Source of the DNA: Pseudomonadota bacterium
GTDB taxonomy: Bacteria > Pseudomonadota > Gammaproteobacteria > JAKAQQ01
Length of the DNA stretch: 64,000 nt
Direction of reading: 5' to 3'
NCBI GenBank assembly: GCA_027365475.1
Contig: DAHXNI010000031.1
Coordinates: 1 to 64,000, forward strand
Shown: piece by piece, positions 17,675-25,434 of the stretch
Position numbering within the stretch: position 1 is the first letter of the stretch
Layout of the letters: every line of letters starts with the position of its first letter
Notes under the pieces: model-generated
Told to the model about the DNA's origin: nothing
Database searches by the model: none
Seen by the model: the letters and a program-made list of their open reading frames with translations, nothing else
Made by a program: the position numbers and the translations under genes

Positions 17675-19541
17675 GCCCCCGACAGTAGGCGTACAACGCC
17701 GGACGCGAGCCGGTTTGAGCCCGGATCTTCGGGCCAGTATTCTCGCTGCACCTCCGAAACCAGGCATCTACCGGATGTATGGACCGGAATCCAAACTGCT
17801 TTATGTCGGCAAAGCCAAGCACCTCGCACACCGGCTCAAAAGCTATCTGGATCCAGACCGCTCAGGCATCAAAACCCAGAAACTCATCGAACAGGTGGTG
17901 CGGGTTGATTTCACGGTTACGCCCACTGAAGCCGATGCGCTTCTGCTCGAGAGCAACATTATCAAACATGACCATCCGCGCTATAACATCGTCATGCGTG
18001 ATGATAAAAGTTATCCTTATATTCGTATTGAGGACACGCTTGGATTTCCAAGGTTGGTTTTCTATCGTGGACGAAGAGCCACCAAGGGAAAGTTATATGG
18101 GCCCTATCCGGATGCGAGTGGCGTCCGTCAGACTCTTCTTGACCTGCAAAAATTGTTTCGACTCCGCAACTGCAATGCCGGCTTTTTCAAAAACAGGACT
18201 CGACCGTGCCTCCAGCATCAGATTGGCCGCTGTTCAGCACCCTGTGTCGGCCGGATCAGTGAAGCGGATTATCGGCGTGATTTTGAAGATGCACTTCGGG
18301 TTCTCGATGGACGTGGGCGCTCACTGATTGATCACCTCTATACTCGTATGAATGAGTTTTCTTTGACTCTGGATTTTGAACGGGCGGCCGCACTACGCGA
18401 TCTTGTGGCCCGCTTACAGCAGAGCCAGGAGCAGGAAGCAATCATTGCCGAAAAGGGGGATTGCGACCTTTGGGCAATCGAAAACCGTCAGGATTTGTTT
18501 GTGGTCGGGCTCACCCGCGTTCGTGACGGGCGACATCTGGGAACCTGGACGTGGTTCCCGACGGGGGAGGCCTTGATGGATGCACCGAGCGTCCTTTCCG
18601 CATTTGTATCCCAGTTCTACGAGGAGATCGTTCCGCCGAAGGTCCTGGTTGACCGTCCATTGCGGGATCTCACAATTCTCCAGGCTGTACTCGAGAAGCG
18701 ATCCGATCACCCGGTTCTTCTGCTTGAGACCAGAGGGCACACGGAGAAACTTTGGCTTGAAATGACCTGCCAGAATATAAAGCTCGCAATCGATCGGCGT
18801 CTGGCCAGCCATGCGTTGCTTCGCGAGCGCTTCGACGCACTTCAAAGCAGGCTTGGTTGGCAGGGTCCGATTGGACGAATTGTCTGCTTTGATGTAAGTC
18901 ACACTCAGGGAGAGGAAACTGTAGCCAGTGCGGTTGTCTATGGGCCAGAAGGCCCCCTCAAATCAGCTTACAGGCGGTTCAACCTCACGCTGGAGCGGCG
19001 CGGGGATGACTATGCAGGTCTCGATCAGGCACTCAACCGCTATTTTTCACGCATTTTACGCGAATCTGAACCGGGTCCCGATCTTTTGCTAATCGATGGC
19101 GGCATTGGTCAACTGCGGGTGGCGGAAAGACAGCTTGAGGAACTCGGCATCGCGGATCTACCTGTGCTCGCAATCGCCAAGGGGCCGGAACGTAAAGTGG
19201 GTGCGGAACGGATTTTTCTCAACAGTGGAAAACATGAACTCCATTGGGATCCTTACGATCCAGCGTTTCATCTTCTGCAGCAGGTCCGTGATGAAGCCCA
19301 CCGCTTCGCCATCACAGGTCACCGCCGCCGTCGAGCAACGGCTCAGTTACAATCATTTCTGGAAGAGATCCCGGGGTTTGGACCCAAGCGCCGGGGGTTG
19401 CTGATTGCCGCGCTCGGCGGCTTGCAGGGCCTTACTACAGCCACCGAGAACGATATGGCACGCATTCCAGGCATCAGTCGTACACTCGCTAACCGCCTCT
19501 ATCTTCATCTGCATTCCCATGAAAACCATGAAACTCCCTAA
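17667..19541 (+). CDS. uvrC: UvrABC system protein C
   Basis: This encodes 624 aa, with its ATG inside the end of the NHL gene (8-bp overlap). It makes both incisions in nucleotide excision repair. The N-terminal GIY-YIG nuclease is present (KPGIYRMYGPESKLLYVGKA, residues about 30-50), then a Cys-containing middle (CLQHQIGRCSAPCVG), a UvrB-binding UVR motif (FERAAALRDLVARLQ), the RNase H-like 3' nuclease (CFDVSHTQGEETVAS, LLIDGGIGQL) and C-terminal HhH repeats (IPGFGPKRRGLL, IPGISRTLANRLY). All domains are intact and the length is normal. It overlaps pgsA by 23 bp. Confidence 0.97.
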   Translation: MAEPPTVGVQRRTRAGLSPDLRASILAAPPKPGIYRMYGPESKLLYVGKAKHLAHRLKSYLDPDRSGIKTQKLIEQVVRVDFTVTPTEADALLLESNIIKHDHPRYNIVMRDDKSYPYIRIEDTLGFPRLVFYRGRRATKGKLYGPYPDASGVRQTLLDLQKLFRLRNCNAGFFKNRTRPCLQHQIGRCSAPCVGRISEADYRRDFEDALRVLDGRGRSLIDHLYTRMNEFSLTLDFERAAALRDLVARLQQSQEQEAIIAEKGDCDLWAIENRQDLFVVGLTRVRDGRHLGTWTWFPTGEALMDAPSVLSAFVSQFYEEIVPPKVLVDRPLRDLTILQAVLEKRSDHPVLLLETRGHTEKLWLEMTCQNIKLAIDRRLASHALLRERFDALQSRLGWQGPIGRIVCFDVSHTQGEETVASAVVYGPEGPLKSAYRRFNLTLERRGDDYAGLDQALNRYFSRILRESEPGPDLLLIDGGIGQLRVAERQLEELGIADLPVLAIAKGPERKVGAERIFLNSGKHELHWDPYDPAFHLLQQVRDEAHRFAITGHRRRRATAQLQSFLEEIPGFGPKRRGLLIAALGGLQGLTTATENDMARIPGISRTLANRLYLHLHSHENHETP

Positions 19542-20082
19542 TTGCTTGACTGCTTTACGCATCGGTCTCATTCCGGCATTCGTGCTGGTTTTTTGGATGC
19601 CAGGTATCTCTGCCCATGTGTGGGCAGCCTTGATTTTCGCAGTCGCTGCGCTGACAGACTGGCTGGACGGCTATCTCGCGCGGCGGTTGAAGCAGGGTAG
19701 CCGTTTTGGTGTCTTATTTGACCCCATAGCCGACAAAATGATGGTGTCGACGGCACTCCTGCTTTTGATCCAGGAGTTGCCCTACTGGTGGTTGGTGTTG
19801 CCTGCGCTCATCATCATCGGCCGCGAGATCACGGTATCGGGCCTCCGAGAATGGCTGGCTGGAGGAGAGAGTCAGGATAAACTGCCCGTCAAATGGCTGG
19901 GTAAGCTCAAAACAGGCGTTCAAATGATTGCTCTTTTCTGTTTGCTCATTTCTATACCGGGTTGGACGTCGATTGGCCTGCCTTTTGGTCTCTTTCTGCT
20001 TTATATGGCTGCGCTACTCACGATTTTGTCGGGGCTGGATTATTTGTGGCAGGCTTGGCCGTCAATCCGCCAGGGTTTGTGA
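19519..20082 (+). CDS. pgsA: CDP-diacylglycerol-glycerol-3-phosphate 3-phosphatidyltransferase
   Basis: This encodes 187 aa from the ATG at 19519 inside the uvrC end; the ATG at 19528 would also serve. It makes phosphatidylglycerol phosphate at the inner membrane. The CDP-alcohol phosphotransferase signature is complete: LTDWLDGYLARRLKQGSRFGVLFDPIADK (residues about 46-74; D-G-x2-A-R-x8-G-x3-D-x3-D). About five membrane segments are seen. The uvrC-pgsA-tRNA order is the classical gammaproteobacterial one. Confidence 0.96.
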   Translation: MKTMKLPNCLTALRIGLIPAFVLVFWMPGISAHVWAALIFAVAALTDWLDGYLARRLKQGSRFGVLFDPIADKMMVSTALLLLIQELPYWWLVLPALIIIGREITVSGLREWLAGGESQDKLPVKWLGKLKTGVQMIALFCLLISIPGWTSIGLPFGLFLLYMAALLTILSGLDYLWQAWPSIRQGL

Positions 20083-20159
20083 TCACCGTCGGGTCGCCCA
20101 AGTCTCATGTCAGAACATGATAAAGTTTATAGATATAGCTTGTAACATATTGTTATGAT

Positions 20160-20248
20160 TGGTGCCCAGGGCGGGACTCGAACCCGCATAACCCGCGAGG
20201 GTCCAGGGATTTTAAGTCCCTTGCGTCTACCAATTTCGCCACCCGGGC
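20160..20248 (-). tRNA. tRNA-Leu (anticodon TAA)
   Basis: Read on the minus strand the 89-nt gene folds with acceptor GCCCGGG/CCTGGGC, D-arm around GGCGAAATTGGTAGACG, anticodon stem-loop GGGACTTAAAATCCC with TAA, a long variable arm (class II, typical of Leu), T-arm GGTTCGAGTCC and an encoded CCA end. In E. coli the TAA leucine tRNA (leuZ) follows glyW and cysT in the same direction. Here it precedes them and points the other way, convergent with pgsA. Confidence 0.96.
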
Positions 20249-20417
20249 ATACTTTCATCGCACCGATCGGCCATTCGGGCTCGATGCTTCATTCCATGAT
20301 TTTGCGAGCATCACAGTCTGCAGGGTCGGTGCCAGATTGCCTGTTCGCAAATCGCTGAGATCCAGTATACGCGGGGTTCACATTTGGCGGGCCGGTTTTC
20401 GACGGTGATCAGGCCTG

Positions 20418-20447
20418 TTGTGGCGGCTCCCCGTTTTTTGCTATGAT
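20418..20447 (+). promoter_or_regulatory. Putative sigma-70 promoter for tRNA-Gly/tRNA-Cys
   Basis: A TTGTGG hexamer (20418-20423), an 18-bp spacer and TATGAT (20442-20447) lie 26 bp before the mature 5' end of tRNA-Gly. The position suits a stable-RNA promoter. The spacer lacks a clear GC-rich discriminator after the -10, so stringent control is not evident. Confidence 0.5.
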
Positions 20448-20473
20448 CAAAACCATTGATAAGCTGGACGCGC

Positions 20474-20549
20474 GCGGGAATAGCTCAGTTGGTAGAGCGC
20501 AACCTTGCCAAGGTTGAGGTCGCGAGTTCGAGCCTCGTTTCCCGCTCCA
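20474..20549 (+). tRNA. tRNA-Gly (anticodon GCC)
   Basis: A 76-nt cloverleaf: acceptor GCGGGAA/TTCCCGC, D-arm AGCTCAGTTGGTAGAGC, anticodon stem-loop CAACCTTGCCAAGGTTG with GCC, T-arm GCGAGTTCGAGCCTCGT and encoded CCA. It corresponds to glyW of the pgsA-glyW-cysT-leuZ cluster. Confidence 0.97.
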
Positions 20550-20587
20550 ATGCAGGCAACAGCTGCCGGGTTTGATGATGAAATAAA

Positions 20588-20661
20588 GGCCAGGTGGCAG
20601 AGTGGTCATGCAGCGGCCTGCAAAGCCGTCTACGCCGGTTCGATCCCGACCCTGGCCTCCA
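20588..20661 (+). tRNA. tRNA-Cys (anticodon GCA)
   Basis: A 74-nt cloverleaf: acceptor GGCCAGG/CCTGGCC, anticodon stem-loop CGGCCTGCAAAGCCG with GCA, T-arm CCGGTTCGATCCCGA and encoded CCA. It lies 38 bp after tRNA-Gly and is probably co-transcribed with it. It corresponds to cysT. Downstream is the 3' end of the group II intron remnant, in the opposite orientation. Confidence 0.97.
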
Positions 20662-20763
20662 TCTCACCAACAGTCTCGCCACCATGATTGATTGCTGGTG
20701 ACCATGTTGAACGTGCTCCGTTGCGGGTTCCGATGGATCTCTCGCGTTGGAGTGCCGATAAAA

Positions 20764-21639
20764 ATCGGCATAGGGGACGCGGTTACCCGCGCGCCCCTGC
20801 CACACCACCGGACATGCGGGTCCGCATCCGGCGGTTCGGTGGGTTGAGCTGATCCGCGAAGATCAGGCGTGGTAGTCCGAGAGAATCAAAGTAGGCATTG
20901 GGCAGCGCGATAGCCAGGGCCGGTGAGTTTGCCAAGTGCCACGGGCCGTGGGAACTGCCCGCCGTTTGAGCGGCTAGCGTGACCCCCACGCCGCGTTGGC
21001 GTAGCTCGGCAAATCTCGTGCGCCCTCGCTTCCACTGCTTCCATAGCACCGACCGCAATCGGCGCCGTAGCCACTGCTCAAGGTCACATTGGCACACAGG
21101 GCCGTGAGCGGTTCGATCCCTTCCCGGTCAGCCTTCGGAGCTTCACTCCTACGGTCTGCCAGCAAGGCCCGTCCCAATTGCTAGGGTCGTGTTTTCTGCC
21201 GCCTGTCGCTCATGAGTCGCGGCTACCTACTCCCCACTCCCATTACCCTGCTTGCGCAGGACCGTTGGGGCCTTCACCGGTTGCCCGGCTAGTACGCCCG
21301 CTGCTGACTTCTACCATCCGGTCAGGGCCGATCACTCGGTCCTCAGCCGTGAATCCAGGGCCAATGGCAGATCTCCCGAGGTAAGTTCGACCGCCTTCCG
21401 CACACAACCGCCGAATTTACAACCCGGGTGCTTGATGAATATGGACTTCGTGGCCCTTTGCCCACTCGCCCCACCCGGTATGCCTTGTATCCGGTTCTTG
21501 TCCATCGGCTCGTACGTTTGCTCCACGCTTCTTTCAGACCCCGCCTCGCGGCGACGCCCTTGCGCTTCGCTAACCCTTCACCTCCATCAGGTTGGGTAGG
21601 GGACCTGCACCCCCAAGCTGTCAAACAAGCTCGGCACAC
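20764..21639 (-). mobile_element. Internally deleted group II intron (class C-like)
   Basis: On the minus strand the element begins GTGTGCC at 21639, matching the GUGYG 5' consensus. Domain I-like sequence follows (including a ...CCTACCCAACCTGATGGAGG... region near 21585-21605). It ends with a domain V hairpin at about 20835-20804 (ACCGCCGGA paired with TCCGGTGGT, inner stem ATGCG/CGCAT), a domain VI stem (AGGGG.../...CCCCT, 20797-20771) and a 3' end near CCGAT. Only about 876 bp remain, whereas an intact element with its reverse transcriptase is roughly 1.9 kb, so most of the ORF is deleted. The 5' exon is a perfect terminator hairpin with T5, the known target of class C introns. The exact 3' boundary is uncertain by a few bases. 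Confidence 0.82.
20783..21097 (-). pseudogene. C-terminal maturase fragment of a group II intron reverse transcriptase
   Basis: About 104 codons remain open from a GTG at 21097, with a stop in frame upstream. WLRRRLRSVLWKQWKRGRTR and the segment ending ALPNAYFDSLGLPRL are the maturase (GIIM/thumb-X) C-terminal signature of intron-encoded proteins. The catalytic reverse transcriptase blocks, including YADD, are absent, and typical proteins of this class are around 400-420 aa. The fragment overlaps domains IV-V of the intron. It cannot support retrohoming by itself; splicing in trans by another copy elsewhere in the genome is possible. Confidence 0.85.
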
Positions 21640-21668
21640 AAAAAGAGGGCAGGATCGATCCTGCCCTC
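21640..21668 (-). terminator. Strong Rho-independent terminator, also the intron insertion target
   Basis: On the minus strand the palindrome GAGGGCAGGATC/GATCCTGCCCTC (21668-21645) is a perfect 12+12-bp inverted repeat, followed by five T (21644-21640). It lies about 30 bp after the stop of the HAF-repeat gene and terminates it. The very next base starts the group II intron remnant. Confidence 0.92.
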
Positions 21669-21699
21669 AAGCGAAGTGGCTCGGTTCTCCAGAATCCGA

Positions 21700-22947
21700 T
21701 TAAGGCATCCGTGAAGCTGTGTGCAGGGCATCCCCTCCGGTACGCGTCGGTATGGCCATAAAAGCCACCAGCGTACCGGTCACCGGATCTAGCGCCTGAC
21801 CCGTAATCACTCCGCGATCGTTGATCTCCTGGGCATCGGTGAGGATGAGCGTGGTGCCCGGTGCAACCAGTTCATTAAGGTTCATCATGACACCCCTTTG
21901 CCAGATGAAGGCGGATTGTGCTGCCGTCCCACCAAATGATGTACCGACAACTTGGCCACGGTCGTTGATGCCGAGCGCTTCACTCAGCTGATTTCCGGGA
22001 AGTGTACCCAAGTTGCACGTCCCGTTCACTTTCTCGTCGTTGCAGATATATCGGCTGCTTGACCAGAAGAAGGCTTGAAAGTTGGGCGAACTCGGGCTGT
22101 CGCCAGGCAAATCGGAAAACCCGACGACTGCTCCACGGTTATTAATGTCCATGGGGGTATTCCAGTAGGAACCGCCCAGCGTGGGCAAAGTACGCACGAC
22201 TTTGCCATGACGCCACATCACCATGTGCTCGGCTGTTTCGCCCCCGATGGCGCCGCCACATGTACCTGAAATGCCGACCACTTGTCCTTTTTGATTGATG
22301 GCTGTAGCCGCGCCATCCAGGTCGCCCGTATCGGGAGGCAGCTCCATCACCCGATACTGGTTCCCATGGCGTGCCCACATGACAGCTTCGAACTGGAGCA
22401 CCTGATTGAACGCGTTGCAGGTCGGATCATGGATCGTGTTTTCAGCCCAGCCGACGATTTGACCACGATTGTTGATTCCCGTGGCGAATCCATCATATCC
22501 ACCGAGAGTGGGCAGGGCATGCATCTTTCCGTTTTGCCACACAAACCCGAGGCAGATGTGGCCAGTTACGGTTGGAAACACGGCGAGTCCGCAGCTCCAG
22601 TCCTCACCCAGGGGGTTGAGCGCAGCCGTTTCGGCAATTCCCACGATCTCGCCCCGGTCATTGCGGTTTGGCCACGCGACCGCGCTGTTGGGCCCGCCCA
22701 GTGTCCCAAGATCCTCAGAACTGCCGTGGTTCCACAATTCGGCATGCATGGTGCCATCGTTTGGAAGCTCCGCAAATCCGGTGACCCAGCCACGATTATT
22801 GATACTGCTGCCCTGACTTACGGTCCCACCCAGAGGATTGCCGAGATTGATGACGCGGTAGCTGATGGAATGAGCGCTGGCTGTTCCCAGCATTAAAACC
22901 AGGGTTGCCCAGGCTGTGAATGATCTGATCAAGTATTTTGTGTTCAT
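21700..22947 (-). CDS. Secreted HAF-repeat protein
   Basis: This encodes 415 aa. A GAGGAGGT ribosome site precedes the ATG at 22947. Residues 1-25 form a signal peptide ending in GTASA. The mature protein is built from repeats of about 45-60 residues with paired motifs INNRGQIVG-like (also INDRGQVVG, INQKGQVVG) and DLGTLGG, ALPTLGG, TLPTLGG, which define the HAF extracellular repeat family. At least six repeats can be counted. It is likely a beta-propeller-like extracellular protein. Several Cys pairs (SCG, TCGG, CN...TCN) could form disulfides. Function is not known for the family. Transcription ends at the terminator 21640-21668. Confidence 0.9.
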   Translation of the reverse strand: MNTKYLIRSFTAWATLVLMLGTASAHSISYRVINLGNPLGGTVSQGSSINNRGWVTGFAELPNDGTMHAELWNHGSSEDLGTLGGPNSAVAWPNRNDRGEIVGIAETAALNPLGEDWSCGLAVFPTVTGHICLGFVWQNGKMHALPTLGGYDGFATGINNRGQIVGWAENTIHDPTCNAFNQVLQFEAVMWARHGNQYRVMELPPDTGDLDGAATAINQKGQVVGISGTCGGAIGGETAEHMVMWRHGKVVRTLPTLGGSYWNTPMDINNRGAVVGFSDLPGDSPSSPNFQAFFWSSSRYICNDEKVNGTCNLGTLPGNQLSEALGINDRGQVVGTSFGGTAAQSAFIWQRGVMMNLNELVAPGTTLILTDAQEINDRGVITGQALDPVTGTLVAFMAIPTRTGGDALHTASRMP

Positions 22948-23311
22948 CTGACCTCCTCGTTCAAAGGTTATAGTGAGTCATCAAATTTCCGATCTACGTG
23001 TGGAGTATCGGTCAGATGGGTTGAATCGTTCGCAATTTCCGGACCCGGTTGCCCGTCGCCTGAATACCTAAAAAACAGATCCATCCCCTTGGATTCCAAC
23101 AAAAAATGAAGGGCCTGGGGGGCAAGAGTATGCCAGCCATGCCCTGCATGGGGTTGTGACCATCACCTACGTTCTTGGAGCGCATGGGTGAAAATCCTCT
23201 CAAGAAGCGTTTCTAGCAGTTTCCAACTCCGACAACCGTGTCCGATAATGGCGAGCGGGGGAGGGGGATGCCCCTTAAGATAGCAATGTCCTCTCTTGCC
23301 GAGGCGCTGAC
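22948..23311. other. Divergent intergenic region, no gene seen
   Basis: This region separates the HAF-repeat gene from the Ada/AlkA gene. It contains the HAF ribosome site and a small perfect hairpin CCATGC-CCT-GCATGG at 23137-23151. No tRNA, recognisable riboswitch or conserved small ORF was seen. An Ada-type box for the downstream gene was looked for by eye and not found with confidence. Confidence 0.5.
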
Positions 23312-24751
23312 GTGGAACTTGATGAAGCGATCTGTGAACAAGCGCGGCTCGCCCGAGATCCGCGATTTGACGGGCGTTTTTTCATCGGCGTCACATCCAC
23401 CGGCATCTATTGCCGTCCGGTCTGCCCTTCCCCTCATGCCAAACGTGCCCATGTGTGCTACTTTCCGTCAGCCGCCGCCGCCGCAGATGCGGGGTTCAGG
23501 CCCTGTCTGCGCTGCCGCCCGGAGGTTGCTCCGGGCACTTCCGCCTGGCGTGGAACATCGGATACCGTGAATCATGCGCTGCGTCTGATTTCAGATGGAA
23601 CACTGGATGAAGGCGATGTGGAAGCCTTGGCGGCGCGGGTTGGGGTTAGCGCACGACACCTATCGCGCTTGTTCATGCAGCATCTCGGCACCCGACCCAT
23701 CGCCGTGGCGCAAACCCGCCGGCTGCATTTTGCGAAGCAACTCATCAGCGATACCGACCTGCCGATGAGCCAGGTGGCCCTGATTTCAGGATTTCAAAGT
23801 ATTCGGCGTTTCAACGATATGATCCATAAGGTTTATCAGCGCTCTCCATCTGAACTCAGACGACTTGCGGAAGCTGACAAGCCCCGGCTGAGTACAGAGG
23901 AGTACTTGTTTCAGCTGGCGTACCGTCCCCCATACGATTGGGAATCGCTCATGGCATTTTTGAGTGCGCGTGCAACACCTGGAGTGGAATCTGTGCTGGA
24001 TGGCCGCTATTTCCGGAGCATTCGGCTCAATCAGCATTCCGGAACCATCGAAGTGGGTCGCGTCGCGGGTAAGCATGCTCTTCAAGTTCGGATCCGCTTC
24101 CCGGATCCTGCGCATCTCCTGACCATCATCACCCGTCTCCGATCCATGTTCGATTTGGCTGCCGACCCGGAAGTCGTTTCTAAACATCTCGCCCATGATC
24201 CACTGCTTGCGCCACTGGTGGGGCGCTTCCCGGGGTTGCGCTTACCCGGGGCATGGGATGGTTTTGAGATGACGGTGCGTACGATTCTCGGGCAGCAAAT
24301 CCGCGTCCAGGCTGCAACCATGCTCGCTGGTCGACTGGCTGAGCAGTTCGGTGTTCCCCTGGGAGTGATGGCTTCTCACGGATTGACATATACCTTTCCG
24401 GAGGCTGCCAATTTGGCTGCTGCTGAGATACACGGGTTACCTGAGTCACGCAAGCGCGCTATACAATCACTGGCGCGGGCCGTTATCAGTGGCCGGATCG
24501 TGTTCAATGCGGAATTGACGAATGGTGACCTTCCGGAATGCTTCAAAGCCATCAATGGCATCGGGGAGTGGACGACTCAGTATGTCGCCATGCGTGTGTT
24601 GAATGACCCGAATGCATTCCCCGCGCCAGATCGAGTTCTGCGCCGGACTGCCGGGCAGGGCGCATTGCTCACGAAAGGAGCGCTTCTCGAACGCGCGGAA
24701 GCGTGGAAACCCTGGCGTGCCTATGCGGCGATGTACCTTTGGAGAGGCTGA
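23312..24751 (+). CDS. Ada-like regulator fused to AlkA 3-methyladenine glycosylase
   Basis: This encodes 479 aa with a GTG start at 23312. Four modules are present in order. Residues about 8-80 are an Ada methylphosphotriester domain with Zn-ligand Cys in YCRPVCPS and CLRC. Residues about 90-190 are an AraC-type HTH (VGVSARHLSRLF, LISGFQSIRRFN). Residues about 200-290 are an AlkA N-terminal domain. Residues about 295-479 are an HhH-GPD glycosylase (INGIGEWTTQYVAMRVL, with the catalytic Asp in FPAPDRVLRR). It should sense methylated DNA backbone, activate transcription and excise alkylated purines. It lacks the Ada C-terminal O6-alkylguanine domain, which is supplied by the next gene. Confidence 0.92.
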   Translation: MELDEAICEQARLARDPRFDGRFFIGVTSTGIYCRPVCPSPHAKRAHVCYFPSAAAAADAGFRPCLRCRPEVAPGTSAWRGTSDTVNHALRLISDGTLDEGDVEALAARVGVSARHLSRLFMQHLGTRPIAVAQTRRLHFAKQLISDTDLPMSQVALISGFQSIRRFNDMIHKVYQRSPSELRRLAEADKPRLSTEEYLFQLAYRPPYDWESLMAFLSARATPGVESVLDGRYFRSIRLNQHSGTIEVGRVAGKHALQVRIRFPDPAHLLTIITRLRSMFDLAADPEVVSKHLAHDPLLAPLVGRFPGLRLPGAWDGFEMTVRTILGQQIRVQAATMLAGRLAEQFGVPLGVMASHGLTYTFPEAANLAAAEIHGLPESRKRAIQSLARAVISGRIVFNAELTNGDLPECFKAINGIGEWTTQYVAMRVLNDPNAFPAPDRVLRRTAGQGALLTKGALLERAEAWKPWRAYAAMYLWRG

Positions 24752-24807
24752 CGCAGTGAGGTATCGGACCAATCGATATTCGAAACATTTCTTGAGGAGG
24801 TGAGACG

Positions 24808-25281
24808 ATGTACTACTGGCATATACCGAGTCCTGTGGGCAAACTATTTCTGGCGGGTGACAAGGATGGTTTGCGGATGATCAATTTCCAGAAGGGCCGT
24901 CACCCGGGGCGCCACAAGCCCTACTGGAAGCGGGATTCCGCTCCATTCAGGGATGTCATCACTCTTCTGGAGGATTATTTTGCAGGTCTTCGACCCGAGT
25001 TCGATGTACCCATGATAGTCACAGGCACTCCTTTTCAGCTCGACGTGTGGTCCGCTTTAACAGCGATTCCTTATGGTGAAACCCGTTCCTACGGTGAAGT
25101 GGCACATGCGATTAAAAATCGCAGAGCCGCACGAGCCGTGGGCGCAGCTGTCGGGCGTAACCCTATTCCCATACTCATCCCCTGCCATCGGGTCATCGGT
25201 TCCACGGGCACCCTCACCGGATTTGGGGGCGGGCTTGATGCTAAACGGACCCTCCTTGCGATTGAGGCATCTGGAGCCTGA
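24808..25281 (+). CDS. ogt: Methylated-DNA-[protein]-cysteine S-methyltransferase
   Basis: This encodes 157 aa. A strong GAGGAGGTGA site precedes ATG 24808. It transfers methyl groups from O6-methylguanine (and O4-methylthymine) to its own Cys in a suicide reaction. ILIPCHRVIGSTGTLTGFGGG contains the active PCHRV Cys and the following substrate loop (quoted as a 21-residue span around residues 124-144), and SYGEVAHAIKNRRAARAVGA is the HTH with the Arg finger. It lies 56 bp after the Ada/AlkA gene and is probably in its operon, completing a two-gene alkylation response. Confidence 0.95.
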   Translation: MYYWHIPSPVGKLFLAGDKDGLRMINFQKGRHPGRHKPYWKRDSAPFRDVITLLEDYFAGLRPEFDVPMIVTGTPFQLDVWSALTAIPYGETRSYGEVAHAIKNRRAARAVGAAVGRNPIPILIPCHRVIGSTGTLTGFGGGLDAKRTLLAIEASGA

Positions 25282-25434
25282 TTGCTTGCAAGTCAATGGC
25301 TCAGGAGCCACCCTGTGCAGATCAGGTTCCAAGTGCTCCGAGAGGCGCCGTCTGAGCTGTCCCCCAATCGGCATCTCAGGAGCGATCAGAGTCTGCGTGA
25401 TATAGTTACAGCCCTCATTCAAGTTTGATCGGGC

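Noticed and set aside
20106-20119. CATGT-CAGA-ACATG hairpin between pgsA and tRNA-Leu as a terminator
   Set aside because: Only five base pairs and no T-run; too weak to call.
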